DNA from: Microbacterium ginsengisoli
GTDB lineage: Bacteria > Actinomycetota > Actinomycetes > Actinomycetales > Microbacteriaceae
Direction of reading: 5' to 3'
NCBI RefSeq assembly: GCF_000956535.1
Contig: NZ_JYIY01000078.1
Coordinates: 1-64,000 of the forward strand
DNA length: 64,000 bases
A program made the translations under genes and the position numbers. Position 1 is the stretch's first letter. Each line of letters opens with the position of its first letter. Under the pieces are notes generated by a model. It was not told the origin of the DNA. It ran no database searches and saw only the letters and a program-made list of their open reading frames with translations. Shown here in pieces: positions 42,222 to 53,570 of this stretch.

Positions 42222-44056
42222 CAGTACTTCCTCTCCAGCGGGGGATAACGCAACTCGCCGGCCTCGTTCTTCGTGAAGACGACCGGCTTCCAGCCGAGCG
42301 CGATGTGGTCCTCCGGGCTCGACGAGTGCGGGTCGCCCGAGAGGTAGGCCATCGTGTGCTGCATGTAGTTCTCGTCGTCGCGCTTCGGGAAGTCGTCGCG
42401 CATGTGACCGCCGCGGCTCTCCTTGCGGTTCTTCGCGGTGACGACGACGACCTCGGCGATGTCGAGGAGGAATCCGAGCTCGACGGCCTCGAGCAGGTCG
42501 GTGTTGTACCGCTTGCCCTTGTCGTCGACGTGCACGTTCTTGAAGCGCTCGCGCAGCTCCTCGATGACCTCCAGCACCTCGCCGAGCGACTCGTCGGTGC
42601 GGAACACCTGCGCCTTGCGGTCCATCTCGTCCTGCAGCGTCTTGCGCAGCACCGCGATGCGCTCGGTGCCCTCGTTCGTGCGCAGGCCCTCGATGAGCTC
42701 GCGCACCTCCTTCGCGGGGTCCTCGGGGAGGGCGACGAAATCGGCGGTCTTGACGTACTCGACGGCATTGCGGCCGGCGCGCTTGCCGAACACGTTGATG
42801 TCGAGCAGCGAGTTGGTGCCGAGGCGGTTCGAGCCGTGCACCGACACGCACGCGCACTCGCCGGCGGCGTAGAGGCCCGGCACCACGGTCGTGTTGTCGC
42901 TGAGCACCTCGGCGTTGTTGTTCGTCGGGATGCCGCCCATCGCGTAGTGCGCGGTCGGCATCACGGGAACGGGCTCGACGACCGGGTCGACACCCAGGTA
43001 GGTGCGGGCGAACTCGGTGATGTCGGGGAGCTTCGTCTCGAGCACCTCGGCGCCGAGGTGCGTGCAGTCCAGCAGCACGTAGTCGCGGTGAGGACCGGCG
43101 CCTCGACCCTCCGCGACCTCCTGCACCATGCAGCGGCTGACGATGTCGCGCGGCGCGAGGTCCTTGATCGTCGGGGCGTAGCGCTCCATGAAGCGCTCAC
43201 CCGACACGTTGCGGAGGATGGCTCCTTCACCGCGGGCGCCCTCGGTGAGAAGGATGCCGAGGCCGGCGAGGCCGGTCGGGTGGAACTGGAAGAACTCCAT
43301 GTCCTCCAGCGGCAGGCCCTTGCGCCAGATGATGCCGACGCCGTCGCCCGTGAGGGTGTGGGCGTTGGAGGTGGTCTTGAAGATCTTGCCGAAGCCGCCG
43401 GTCGCGAAGATCACGGCCTTCGACTGGAACACGTGCAGATCGCCCGTGGCGAGCTCGTAGGCGACGACGCCTGCGACCTTCGTCGAGCCGTCGGCATCCT
43501 TCACCGTGACGAGGTCGAGCACGTAGAACTCGTTGAAGAAGTTGATGCCGAGCTTCACGCAGTTCTGGAACAGCGTCTGCAGGATCATGTGGCCCGTGCG
43601 GTCGGCTGCGTAGCAGGCGCGGCGCACAGGGGTCTTGCCGTGGTCGGCGGTGTGACCGCCGAACCGGCGCTGATCGATCTTGCCCTCGGGCGTGCGGTTG
43701 AACGGCAGGCCCATGTTCTCGAGGTCGATGACGGCGTCGATGGCCTCCTTCGCGAGGATCTCGGCCGCATCCTGGTCGACGAGGTAGTCGCCGCCCTTCA
43801 CGGTGTCGAAGGTGTGCCATTCCCACGAGTCCTCTTCGACGTTGGCGAGCGCCGCCGCCATGCCGCCCTGCGCCGCACCCGTGTGGGAGCGCGTCGGGTA
43901 GAGCTTCGAGATGACCGCCGTGCGGGCGCCCGGACCGGCCTCGATCGCCGCGCGCATGCCGGCGCCACCGGCGCCCACGATGACGATGTCGAACTGGTGG
44001 TAGTAGACCCCGTCCTTCAGGACGGGCGCGGTGTCGGAGGCGGTGTCAGTCGTCAT
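42221..44056 (-). CDS. sdhA: Succinate dehydrogenase flavoprotein subunit
   Basis: The 611-residue catalytic subunit oxidises succinate to fumarate with covalent FAD. Visible are the dinucleotide site [15 protein letters not shown], the FAD-linking His segment [16 protein letters not shown], the active-site HPTG in [26 protein letters not shown], and the substrate Arg segment [15 protein letters not shown]. It lies 18 bases after sdhD. Succinate from the hpa/gabD pathway would enter metabolism here. Confidence 0.97.
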   Translation of the reverse strand: MTTDTASDTAPVLKDGVYYHQFDIVIVGAGGAGMRAAIEAGPGARTAVISKLYPTRSHTGAAQGGMAAALANVEEDSWEWHTFDTVKGGDYLVDQDAAEILAKEAIDAVIDLENMGLPFNRTPEGKIDQRRFGGHTADHGKTPVRRACYAADRTGHMILQTLFQNCVKLGINFFNEFYVLDLVTVKDADGSTKVAGVVAYELATGDLHVFQSKAVIFATGGFGKIFKTTSNAHTLTGDGVGIIWRKGLPLEDMEFFQFHPTGLAGLGILLTEGARGEGAILRNVSGERFMERYAPTIKDLAPRDIVSRCMVQEVAEGRGAGPHRDYVLLDCTHLGAEVLETKLPDITEFARTYLGVDPVVEPVPVMPTAHYAMGGIPTNNNAEVLSDNTTVVPGLYAAGECACVSVHGSNRLGTNSLLDINVFGKRAGRNAVEYVKTADFVALPEDPAKEVRELIEGLRTNEGTERIAVLRKTLQDEMDRKAQVFRTDESLGEVLEVIEELRERFKNVHVDDKGKRYNTDLLEAVELGFLLDIAEVVVVTAKNRKESRGGHMRDDFPKRDDENYMQHTMAYLSGDPHSSSPEDHIALGWKPVVFTKNEAGELRYPPLERKY

Positions 44057-44074
44057 GATCGCAATCGGTGAGGC

Positions 44075-44521
44075 TCAGGAAGCGCTGCAGAAGTCGGGGA
44101 GAAGGTTGGCGGCGGCGCCGGCCGGGCACGGGTCGAACGTGAAGACGACGAGCGTGCCGAGGAGGATGAGGAAGGCCGCGACGAGCCAGATCGCCCAGAT
44201 GAGCGTGCGTCGCACGCCGTTGTGGGTGACGTAGTCGTTGGTCACTGTGCGCATGCCGTTGGCGCCGTGGATGAGGGCCAGCCACAGCATCAGCACGTCC
44301 CACCACTGCCAGAACGGCGAGGAGAGCTTCCCGCCGACGAACGCGAAGTCGATCTGGTGGATGCCTTCGCCCGTGAGGAGGTTCACGAACAGGTGGCCGA
44401 AGATGAGCACGATCAGCAGCACGCCCGAGACGCGCATGTAGATCCAGCCCCACTTCTCGAGGTTGAGGCCCGTGCGGCGCGGCGCGGTGTGCGGGGCGCG
44501 CGGGTCGGCGATGGCGGTCAT
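44075..44521 (-). CDS. sdhD: Succinate dehydrogenase hydrophobic membrane anchor subunit
   Basis: The 148-residue protein has three transmembrane helices (about 28-50, 75-95 and 108-132). His residues in FGHLFVN and LALIHGANGMR are candidates for haem or quinone binding. It anchors SdhAB with SdhC. The start overlaps the sdhC stop by one base. The N-terminal 20 residues are polar and cytoplasmic. Confidence 0.9.
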   Translation of the reverse strand: MTAIADPRAPHTAPRRTGLNLEKWGWIYMRVSGVLLIVLIFGHLFVNLLTGEGIHQIDFAFVGGKLSSPFWQWWDVLMLWLALIHGANGMRTVTNDYVTHNGVRRTLIWAIWLVAAFLILLGTLVVFTFDPCPAGAAANLLPDFCSAS

Positions 44522-44955
44522 CAGTGCCCCCCTCCCGTCGCCGAGAAGACGTTCATGAGGTGGATGGGCGCGAAGCCGAGCATCGTGATCAGCCAGATCA
44601 CCAGCACGACCCACCACAGCTGACGCTGGTACCTGGCGCCCTTCGACCAGGCGTCGACCAGGATGATGCGCAGGCCGTTGAACGCGTGGTAGGTGATCGC
44701 GGCGACCAGGATCGTCTCGCCGACGCCCATGACCTGGTTCTTGTAGGTGCCGATCACCGCGTTGTACGCATCGGGGGAGACCCGGATGAGCGCGGTGTCG
44801 AGGATGTGCACCAGCAGGAAGAAGAAGATCGAGACGCCGGTGATCCGGTGCAGTACCCACGACCACATGCCCTCGTGTCCGCGGTACAGCGTTCCGCGCG
44901 GGACTTTCGATGTGGTTTCCGAGATCTGCGGCGTGACACGCGCTGGTGCAGACAC
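44521..44955 (-). CDS. sdhC: Succinate dehydrogenase cytochrome b556 subunit
   Basis: The 144-residue subunit has three helices. It begins with TLYRGHEGMWSWVLHRITG, the typical SdhC signature where Ser and Arg help bind quinone, and has AITYHAFNGLRII with the haem-ligand His. The GTG at 44955 follows GGGAGG. It leads the sdhCDAB operon. Its upstream region holds an iron-box-like palindrome at 45071-45086. Confidence 0.9.
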   Translation of the reverse strand: MSAPARVTPQISETTSKVPRGTLYRGHEGMWSWVLHRITGVSIFFFLLVHILDTALIRVSPDAYNAVIGTYKNQVMGVGETILVAAITYHAFNGLRIILVDAWSKGARYQRQLWWVVLVIWLITMLGFAPIHLMNVFSATGGGH

Positions 44956-45070
44956 GACGGTCCTCCCTGTTCGAACACGGTCGGGGCAGACGTTGCCCCC
45001 GGAGGCAGAGCCCCCTGGCGTCACTCGGGCGCTGGGTCTCATCCTATGCCGAGCATGTGCATCGGTTCGC

Positions 45071-45086
45071 GTTAGGCAGACCTAAC
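45071..45086. promoter_or_regulatory. DtxR/IdeR-like iron box between sdhC and manC
   Basis: GTTAGGCAGACCTAAC is an inverted repeat of GTTAGG/CCTAAC around CAGA. It matches the TTAGG-n4-CCTAA core of actinobacterial IdeR/DmdR sites, though the outer TTA of the full 19-bp box is missing. It lies 116 bases before sdhC and 55 bases before manC. Control of the iron-rich Sdh complex is the likelier role. Confidence 0.5.
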
Positions 45087-45140
45087 TGTCTTGATATCGA
45101 GATAAACGGGAGCGTCATCCGACACCGCTACTCTGTGGCC

Positions 45141-46256
45141 ATGACCGAGCCGATCCCCGACTTCTACGCCGTCATCCCCGCCGGAGGAGTGGGATCACGT
45201 CTCTGGCCGCTGTCGCGTGCCGACGCACCCAAGTTCCTCCACGACCTGACCGGGTCGGGGCACACCCTGCTCCGCGACACCTGGAACCGTCTCGAGCCGC
45301 TCGCCGGACACGACCGCATCGCCGTCGTCACCGGGCGTGCGCATCGCGCGGCGGTGGAGGCCGAGCTTCCCGGCGTGCTCGACCGCAACGTCATCCTCGA
45401 GTCGGAACCACGCGACTCGACCGCCGCCATCGGGCTCGCTGCCGCCATCCTCGTGCGTCGGGAGCCCGACGTCATCATCGGATCGTTCGCGGCCGACCAC
45501 GTCATCAAGGTGCTCCCGGTGTTCAGCTGGGCCGTGGAGCAGGCCGTCGCCGTCGCGCGCGAGGGATATGTGTGCACGATCGGCATCCAGCCGACCGAGC
45601 CGTCGGTCGGTTTCGGGTACATCCGCAAGGGTCAGATGCTGACCGTCGCCGGTGCTCCGGAGGCGGCGCTGGTCGACGCGTTCGTCGAGAAGCCCGACGC
45701 GGAGACCGCGCGCGGCTACTTCGCCGATCGCGGCTACCTCTGGAACGCGGGCATGTTCATCTCCCGCGCCGACGTGCTCCTCGCCGAGATCGAGGCGAAC
45801 GAGCCCGAGCTGCACGCCGGACTCATCGAGCTCGCGGAGGCGTGGGACGACCGTGATCGTCGAGGCCCCGCCGTCGACCGCATCTGGCCGCGCCTGAAGA
45901 AGATCGCGATCGACTACGTGGTCGCCGAGCCCGCCGCCGCGAAGGGGCGACTCGCCGTCGTGCCCGGCCATTTCGACTGGGACGACGTGGGCGATTTCGC
46001 CAGCCTCGCCAAGCTCAACAGCAGCGGCCGCAAGAACGAGCTCGCGATTCTGGGGGAGAACGCCCGCATCCTCGCCGACACGTCGAGCGGGATCGTCGTC
46101 TCGCAGACCTCTCGGGTCATCAGCGTCATCGGCGTGCAGGACATCGTGGTCGTCGACACCGAGGACGCGCTGCTGGTGACCACGAGCGAGCACGCGCAGA
46201 AGGTGAAGGGGATCGTCGACGCCCTCAAGCTCAGCGGTCAGGGCGACGTGCTCTGA
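45141..46256 (+). CDS. manC: Mannose-1-phosphate guanylyltransferase
   Basis: The 371-residue nucleotidyltransferase makes GDP-mannose from mannose-1-phosphate and GTP for glycan and glycolipid synthesis. It has the pyrophosphorylase motif AGGVGSRLWPLSR near residue 14 and FVEKPD near 180. The GYLWNAGMFI segment and a C-terminal left-handed beta-helix-like tail also fit, and there is no fused isomerase domain. The ATG at 45141 has no ribosome-binding site and lies 6 bases after a TACTCT -10-like element, so the message is probably leaderless. The phosphomannomutase-like gene at the far right edge is a functional partner, but distant. Confidence 0.9.
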   Translation: MTEPIPDFYAVIPAGGVGSRLWPLSRADAPKFLHDLTGSGHTLLRDTWNRLEPLAGHDRIAVVTGRAHRAAVEAELPGVLDRNVILESEPRDSTAAIGLAAAILVRREPDVIIGSFAADHVIKVLPVFSWAVEQAVAVAREGYVCTIGIQPTEPSVGFGYIRKGQMLTVAGAPEAALVDAFVEKPDAETARGYFADRGYLWNAGMFISRADVLLAEIEANEPELHAGLIELAEAWDDRDRRGPAVDRIWPRLKKIAIDYVVAEPAAAKGRLAVVPGHFDWDDVGDFASLAKLNSSGRKNELAILGENARILADTSSGIVVSQTSRVISVIGVQDIVVVDTEDALLVTTSEHAQKVKGIVDALKLSGQGDVL

Positions 46257-46349
46257 CCGAGCGGTCCCAGCGCGGCCCGATGGTGCGCATGAGCATTTCG
46301 CGGCGTTCTGTTAAGTGTTTGTAACCATTCCGTACCAGGTGTTGGTCAG

Positions 46350-46377
46350 GACAACAATTCGCCCGACGCGATAGGTA
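46350..46377 (+). promoter_or_regulatory. Candidate promoter of the nucleoside uptake operon
   Basis: GACAAC (46350-46355), a 16-base spacer and TAGGTA (46372-46377) form a plausible sigma-70-type promoter 58 bases before the GTG start. A CCCCGCG/CGCGGGG hairpin (46397-46415) lies in the leader ahead of the GGAGGA ribosome-binding site. Confidence 0.35.
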
Positions 46378-46435
46378 ACTTCGACTCGTCCCGACTCCCC
46401 GCGACATCCGCGGGGTACCGATTATGGAGGAACGA

Positions 46436-47548
46436 GTGACCATCTCAACCACCAAGAAGATCGCCGGCGCAGCCACCGCCGCCGGGCTTCTCGTGGCTCT
46501 CGCCGGCTGCGGATCCGCGCCGACGGCCACCAGCACCACCACCGCTCCCGCTGTCGCGGGCTTCAAGCCGTGCATCGTCTCCGACGCGGGCGGCTGGAAC
46601 GACAAGTCGTTCAACGAGTACGCCAAGAAGGGTCTCGACGAGGCTGCCGCGACCCTGGGCGTCACCCCGGTCGAGGTGCAGTCGAGCTCCGCGAACGACT
46701 ACGCGCCCAACCTCGAGAGCCTCGTCGCCGCGAACTGCACGCTGATCGTCTCGGTCGGCTTCAACCTGGCCGCCGACACCGTGAAGTCCGCCCTCGCGAA
46801 CCCGAACCTGCAGTACGCGATCGTCGACGACAGCGCCGACCTCAACAACGACGGCAAGACGGATGCCCCCAACATCAAGCCGCTGCTGTTCAACACGGTC
46901 GAGGCGGGCTACCTCGGCGGCTACGCCGCCGCGGCGTGGTCGGCGCAGGACGGCGTGAACAAGGTCGGCACCTTCGGCGGCATGCAGATCCCGCCGGTGA
47001 CGATCTTCATGGACGGCTTCATCGACGGCGTGCAGAAGTACAACACCGACAAGGGCGCGAACGTCCAGACGTTCGGCTGGGACGTCGCCTCGCAGAAGGG
47101 CGTCTTCACCGGCGGCTTCGAGGCGAACGACACCGCGAAGCAGACCGCGAAGAGCATCCTCGACCAGGGTGTCGACGTCATCCTCCCCGTCGGCGGACCG
47201 ATCTACCAGAGCGCCGCTCAGGCGATCAAGGAGTCGGGCAAGAACACCGTCATGCTCGGTGTCGACTCCGACCTCGCCGTCGCCGACCCCTCGGTCGCCT
47301 CGGTGCTGCTCACCTCGATCACCAAGCACGTCGACAACGCCGTGCGCGACACGGTGATCGCGGCGGCCGCGGGCAAGTACGACCCGACCCCGTACGTGGG
47401 CACGCTCGCCAACGGTGGTGTCGGTCTCGCCGACTTCCACGACTTCACGAGCAAGCTCCCGGCCGGTCTGACCGACGAGCTCGCGAAGCTCCAGAGCGAG
47501 ATCATCGCCGGCACCCTCACGGTGACGTCGCCCAGCTCGCCCAAGTGA
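46436..47548 (+). CDS. BMP-family nucleoside-binding lipoprotein
   Basis: The 370-residue substrate-binding protein has a lipoprotein signal ending VALAGCGS, with lipidated Cys25 and then a Ser/Thr/Ala linker. The mature part is a BMP/PnrA-like periplasmic-binding fold (DAGGWNDKSFNEYAKKG near 54, then TVEAGYLGGYAAAAWS). Such proteins deliver purine or pyrimidine nucleosides to ATPase/permease complexes, and the next genes encode exactly those plus nucleoside-degrading enzymes. The GTG at 46436 follows GGAGGA. An intercistronic hairpin after it probably allows higher expression than the transporter genes. Confidence 0.9.
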   Translation: MTISTTKKIAGAATAAGLLVALAGCGSAPTATSTTTAPAVAGFKPCIVSDAGGWNDKSFNEYAKKGLDEAAATLGVTPVEVQSSSANDYAPNLESLVAANCTLIVSVGFNLAADTVKSALANPNLQYAIVDDSADLNNDGKTDAPNIKPLLFNTVEAGYLGGYAAAAWSAQDGVNKVGTFGGMQIPPVTIFMDGFIDGVQKYNTDKGANVQTFGWDVASQKGVFTGGFEANDTAKQTAKSILDQGVDVILPVGGPIYQSAAQAIKESGKNTVMLGVDSDLAVADPSVASVLLTSITKHVDNAVRDTVIAAAAGKYDPTPYVGTLANGGVGLADFHDFTSKLPAGLTDELAKLQSEIIAGTLTVTSPSSPK

Positions 47549-47561
47549 TCTGATCACCCAG

Positions 47562-47597
47562 CTGCGGCCGGGGACGCGTCAGCGCCCCCGGCCGCAG
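47562..47597 (+). other. Intercistronic hairpin after the BMP lipoprotein gene
   Basis: CTGCGGCCGGGG (47562-47573) pairs perfectly with 47586-47597. It lies between the lipoprotein and ATPase genes and has no T-run, so partial termination or 3'-end protection is likelier than full stop. Confidence 0.6.
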
Positions 47598-47635
47598 TCC
47601 GTTGTCCACGACACCTCGATCGATAAGGTGCAGAT

Positions 47636-49134
<1,499 letters not shown>

Positions 49135-49138
<4 letters not shown>

Positions 49139-50487
49139 ACGACAACACCCCCGGGAGCACCACCCCCGACGCCGGCGGCGAGCAGCTGCCCGCGGCATCC
49201 GGTCCCCTCACCGGCCACGCGGTGACCGCCGACGGCCCCGCGGCACTGGTCGCGGGCGCCGCCGTGCCGCCGCCGCCCCGCTCGAACCAGCTCATCCGCG
49301 AGATCCTGCGGGGGAGCGTCGTCACCACGATCCTGGCGGTCGTCCTCGCGATGCTCATCGGCGGCATCCTCATCGCCGTCACCGACCCGAAGGTGCAGGC
49401 CGCGGCCGGCTACTTCTTCGCCCGGCCCGGCGACACGTTCGTCGCGCTGTGGACCTCGATCTACGGCGCGTACGACGCGATGTTCCGCGGGTCGATCTTC
49501 AACGCGACCGCGCCGACCTTCGAGGCGGCCATCCGCCCGCTGACCAACACACTCGGGTTCGCGACACCGCTGATCGCGGCGGCGCTCGGCGTCGCACTCG
49601 CGTTCCGGGTCGGCCTGTTCAACATCGGCGCGCGCGGTCAGATGCTGATCGCCGCGGCGACCGCGGCGCTGGTCGCCTTCAACCTGAACCTGCCGATGTG
49701 GATCCACATCCCCGTGACGCTCCTCGCGGGCATCGCCGGAGGTGCGATCTGGGGCGGCATCGTCGGGCTCCTCAAGGCGCGCACCGGCGCCCATGAGGTC
49801 ATCCTCACGATCATGCTCAACTACGTCGCCTACTACCTGGTGTCGTGGCTGGTGCGCACCCCCGGCCTGCTGCAGAAGCCGGGCACCAACCAGCCGATCT
49901 CGGCGCCGACGCCAGAGACGGCGCAGTTCCCGGCGCTGTTCGGCGAGCAGTTCCCGCGCCTCGACTGGGGCTTCGTGGTGGTCATCATCGCGACGATCTT
50001 CGTGTGGTGGCTCATCGAGCGCTCGAGCCTCGGCTTCCGCATGCGGGCCGTCGGCGAGAACCCTCACGCAGCCCGCGCTGCGGGCATCAACGTCAAGCGC
50101 GTCTACGTCTACGCGATGCTGTTCGCGGGCGCGCTGGCGGGACTTGCCGGCATGAACCAGATCATGGGAACGGTCACGAGCGGGTTCGACGGCGGCATCG
50201 ACGCCGGCATCGGCTTCGATGCGATCACCGTCGCGCTGCTGGGGCGCAGCTCGGCGTGGGGCACTTTCGCCGCCGGCATCCTGTTCGGTGCGCTGAAGTC
50301 CGGATCGTTCACCATGCAGGCGAGCGAGGGCATCCCCGTCGACATCGTGCTCGTCGTGCAGTCGCTCATCGTCCTGTTCATCGCGGCGCCGCCGCTCGTG
50401 CGCACGATCTTCTTCCTCCCGAAGGACGAGGCCGAGCGTTCCGCGCGGGCGAAAGCCCGCCTGGCGAAGAAGGCGGTGGCTCGATGA
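49135..50487 (+). CDS. Nucleoside ABC importer permease (first)
   Basis: The 450-residue permease of the BPD_transp_2 family has a Pro/Ala/Gly-rich cytoplasmic N-terminus (about 1-55) and then some ten helices. It has RVGLFNIGARGQML near 160, the GAHEVILTIMLNYVA segment near 220, and the coupling-type loop FRMRAVGENPHAARAAGINV near 300. It forms a heterodimer with the next gene product. GTG start at 49135 and stop both overlap neighbours. Confidence 0.9.
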
Positions 50488-51761
50488 GCGTCGCAACCCT
50501 CGCGGCATCCGCGGTGCCCCACCTCGTGGTGCGGGTACGCCGCATCAAGCTCCCGGTCACCCTCACGATCGTCACGGTCGGTCTCGCCGCCCTGTTCCTG
50601 TTCGCGCCGCGCGACGGGCAGAGCGTCTTCCGGCTGAGCGACGACGCAGCGGTCATCGCCCTCGGCGACGTCGCCGTACCGTCGGCGCCGACGGCGTGGA
50701 TCACGGTGGCGATCCTCGCGCTCCTCACGGTCTGGACCTGGCTGGATGCCGCGGCCTACCGCCGATCGAACCTGGCCGTGCCGATCGTCTACGCGATCCT
50801 GGCCGTGTTCGCCTTCCTCACCTGGTCGGCCGCGGGCGGTCTCGTTCCCGTCACGGGCCTGCTCTTCGGTGCGATGTCGCTCTCGGTGCCGCTCGTGTTC
50901 GGCGCCCTCGGCGGTGTGATCGGCGAACGGGTCGGCGTCGTGAACGTCGCGATCGAAGGGCAGTTCCTGCTCGGCGCGTTCGCGGCGGCCGTCATCGGCA
51001 GCATCACGCAGAACCCCTTCATCGGGCTCCTGGGCGCCATGGTGGGTGGTGTGCTGGTGTCGTTCGTGCTGGCCGCCTTCAGCATCAAGTACCTCGTCGA
51101 CCAGGTCATCGTCGGCGTCGTGCTCAACGTGCTGGTCACGGGTCTGACGAGCTTCCTCTACGGCGTCGTGCTCGCCAACAACGAAGCGGCACTGAACAGT
51201 CCCGTGACGTTCTCGCGGTGGAAGATCCCGGTGCTCGGCGACATCCCGGTGCTCGGTCCGGTGCTGTTCGATCAGCCGTTCATCGTCTACCTCATGTACG
51301 CGGCCGTGATCCTCGTCGCATGGGGTCTGTACCGCACGCGCTGGGGCCTGCGCCTGCGAGCGGTCGGTGAGCACCCGCAGGCGGCCGACACGGTCGGCAT
51401 CAGGGTCAACACGCTGCGCTTCTGGAACGTCTCGCTGGCGGGTGCGATCGCCGGTATCGGAGGCGCCTACTTCACGCTCGTCTCGGTGCCGCACTTCACG
51501 AAGGAGATGACCGCCGGCCTCGGCTTCATCGCCCTCGCCGCGGTGATCTTCGGACGCTGGGACCCGGTGCGCGCCGCGCTCGCGGGGCTGCTGTTCGGCT
51601 TCGCCACCAACCTGCAGAATCTGCTGACCGTGCTGAAGACCCCGATTCCCAGCGAGTTCATGCTCATGCTGCCCTACGTCGTCACGATCCTCGCGGTCGC
51701 CGGTTTCGCCGGTCAGATCCGGGGGCCTGCGGCGGCCGGCAAGCCGTACATCAAGGGCTGA
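50484..51761 (+). CDS. Nucleoside ABC importer permease (second)
   Basis: The 425-residue partner permease has the family segments RVGVVNVAIEGQFLLGAFAA near 152, KYLVDQVIVGVVLNVLVTG, and LRLRAVGEHPQAADTVGIRV near 290. About ten helices are predicted. It starts four bases inside the first permease gene. Downstream, 68 bases away, the salvage enzymes begin, so uptake and use are encoded together. Confidence 0.9.
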   Translation: MSVATLAASAVPHLVVRVRRIKLPVTLTIVTVGLAALFLFAPRDGQSVFRLSDDAAVIALGDVAVPSAPTAWITVAILALLTVWTWLDAAAYRRSNLAVPIVYAILAVFAFLTWSAAGGLVPVTGLLFGAMSLSVPLVFGALGGVIGERVGVVNVAIEGQFLLGAFAAAVIGSITQNPFIGLLGAMVGGVLVSFVLAAFSIKYLVDQVIVGVVLNVLVTGLTSFLYGVVLANNEAALNSPVTFSRWKIPVLGDIPVLGPVLFDQPFIVYLMYAAVILVAWGLYRTRWGLRLRAVGEHPQAADTVGIRVNTLRFWNVSLAGAIAGIGGAYFTLVSVPHFTKEMTAGLGFIALAAVIFGRWDPVRAALAGLLFGFATNLQNLLTVLKTPIPSEFMLMLPYVVTILAVAGFAGQIRGPAAAGKPYIKG

Positions 51762-51829
51762 TGAGCGGATGCCGCGACCCGCGGCATCCGGTTCATCACC
51801 CCTCGCACCCCACACCACGGAGGTCAGCC

Positions 51830-52231
51830 ATGCCCGACATCGACTGGGACGCCCTGCGCGTCGCCGCGAACGACGCGATGCGCCGCGCGTATGCGCCGTA
51901 CTCGAACTTCCCCGTGGGGGCGGCGGCCCTCACCGACGACGGTCGCATCGTGTCGGGATGCAACGTGGAGAACGCGTCGTACGGCGTGGGCCTGTGTGCA
52001 GAGTGCGGTCTGGTCTCGAACCTGAACATGACCGGTGGCGGACGACTGGTGGCGTTCACCTGCGTCGACGGTCACGGCGCGACGCTCATGCCGTGCGGGC
52101 GCTGCCGCCAGCTGCTGTTCGAGTTCTCGGCGCCCGGGATGCTGCTCGAGACCGTGTCGGGTGTCCGCACGATCGAGCAGGTGCTTCCGGATGCCTTCGG
52201 TCCCCGCGAGCTCGAGGAGTACGCCCAGTGA
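51830..52231 (+). CDS. cdd: Cytidine deaminase
   Basis: The 133-residue homotetrameric zinc enzyme deaminates cytidine and deoxycytidine to uridine forms. The zinc and catalytic residues are visible in GLCAECGLVSN (Cys ligand and proton-shuttle Glu) and LMPCGRCRQLLFEF (two Cys ligands). The NFPVGAAAL substrate segment lies near residue 24. The ATG at 51830 follows GGAGG. It overlaps deoA by GTGA. Confidence 0.94.
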   Translation: MPDIDWDALRVAANDAMRRAYAPYSNFPVGAAALTDDGRIVSGCNVENASYGVGLCAECGLVSNLNMTGGGRLVAFTCVDGHGATLMPCGRCRQLLFEFSAPGMLLETVSGVRTIEQVLPDAFGPRELEEYAQ

Positions 52232-53517
52232 GCGTGGAGCCGTTCGACGCGGTCGATGTGATCCGCACGAAGCGTGACGGCGGCGCCGTGCCCGAGGACG
52301 CGCTGCGCTGGATGGTCGACGCATACACGCGCGGCTACGTGTCCGACGCCCAGATGGCGTCGTTCGCGATGGCGGTGCTGCTGCGCGGCATGGAGCGCGA
52401 CGAGATCCGTGTGATGACCGACGCGATGATCGCGTCGGGGGAGCGGATGAGCTTCGACGGCCTCGGCAAGACCACCGTCGACAAGCACTCCACGGGCGGG
52501 GTGGGCGACAAGATCACCCTGCCGCTGGCTCCTCTCGTCGCCTCGTTCGGCGTCGCCGTGCCCCAGCTCTCGGGCCGTGGGCTCGGGCACACGGGCGGCA
52601 CGCTCGACAAGCTCGAGTCGATCCCCGGATGGCGCGCGGCGCTGTCGAACGAGGAGCTCACCGCGCAGCTCGCCGGCGTCGGCGCTGTCATCTGCGCCGC
52701 CGGCTCCGGGCTCGCCCCCGCCGACAAGAAGCTCTACGCGCTACGCGACGTGACCGGCACCGTCGAGGCCATCCCGCTGATCGCCTCGAGCATCATGTCG
52801 AAGAAGATCGCCGAGGGCACGGCCGCCCTCGTACTCGACGTGAAGTTCGGCTCGGGCGCGTTCATGCAGGACATCGATCGTGCGCGCGAGCTCGCCCGCA
52901 CGATGGTCGCCCTCGGCACCGACTCCGGGGTGGCGACCACGGCGCTCCTCACCGACATGAACACGCCCCTCGGCCTCGCCATCGGCAACGCCAACGAGGT
53001 GCGCGAGTCGGTCGAGGTGCTCGCCGGCGGCGGTCCCGCCGACGTCGTCGAGCTCACGATCGCCCTCGCCCGGGAGATGCTCGCGCTCGCCGGGCTGCCC
53101 GACGCCGACGTCGAGGGCGCGCTCGCCGGCGGCGCCGCGATGGACGCCTGGCGGCGCATGATCGTCGCGCAGGGCGGTGACCCCGACGCATCCCTGCCGG
53201 TCGCCCGCGAGACGCACACCGTCACCGCCGCGCGCGACGGGGTGGTGTCTCGGCTGGAGGCCCTGCCGTTCGGCATCGCCGCGTGGCGCCTGGGAGCCGG
53301 ACGCGCCCGCGCCGAGGATCCGGTGATCCACGCGGCCGGCATCGACCTGCACGCCAAGCCGGGCGACGCCGTGCGCGCCGGCGACCCGCTCTTCACCCTG
53401 TCGGCCGACGACGACGCCCGTTTCGAGCGCGCGCTCGCCGCTCTCGACGGCGCCTACGAGATCTCGGATGCTGCGCCGGCCCGCGCGGCGATCGTGAGGG
53501 AGCGGATCTCCGCCTGA
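52228..53517 (+). CDS. deoA: Thymidine phosphorylase (pyrimidine-nucleoside phosphorylase)
   Basis: The 429-residue enzyme splits pyrimidine nucleosides with phosphate to base and (deoxy)ribose-1-phosphate. The family signature SGRGLGHTGGTLDKLESIPG lies near residue 114-133. The phosphate site is in KHSTGGVGDK near 87, and the pyrimidine site lies in the PADKKLYALRDVTGTV stretch. The C-terminal alpha/beta domain ends in a biotin-like fold with HAKPGDAVRAGDPLF. The GTG at 52228 overlaps cdd, so the two are coupled. Confidence 0.94.
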   Translation: MSVEPFDAVDVIRTKRDGGAVPEDALRWMVDAYTRGYVSDAQMASFAMAVLLRGMERDEIRVMTDAMIASGERMSFDGLGKTTVDKHSTGGVGDKITLPLAPLVASFGVAVPQLSGRGLGHTGGTLDKLESIPGWRAALSNEELTAQLAGVGAVICAAGSGLAPADKKLYALRDVTGTVEAIPLIASSIMSKKIAEGTAALVLDVKFGSGAFMQDIDRARELARTMVALGTDSGVATTALLTDMNTPLGLAIGNANEVRESVEVLAGGGPADVVELTIALAREMLALAGLPDADVEGALAGGAAMDAWRRMIVAQGGDPDASLPVARETHTVTAARDGVVSRLEALPFGIAAWRLGAGRARAEDPVIHAAGIDLHAKPGDAVRAGDPLFTLSADDDARFERALAALDGAYEISDAAPARAAIVRERISA

Positions 53518-53570
53518 CCCGTCAGAATGATCGGTGGGGGAGCCGCGACATCCGATCAGAAGGAGACCCG

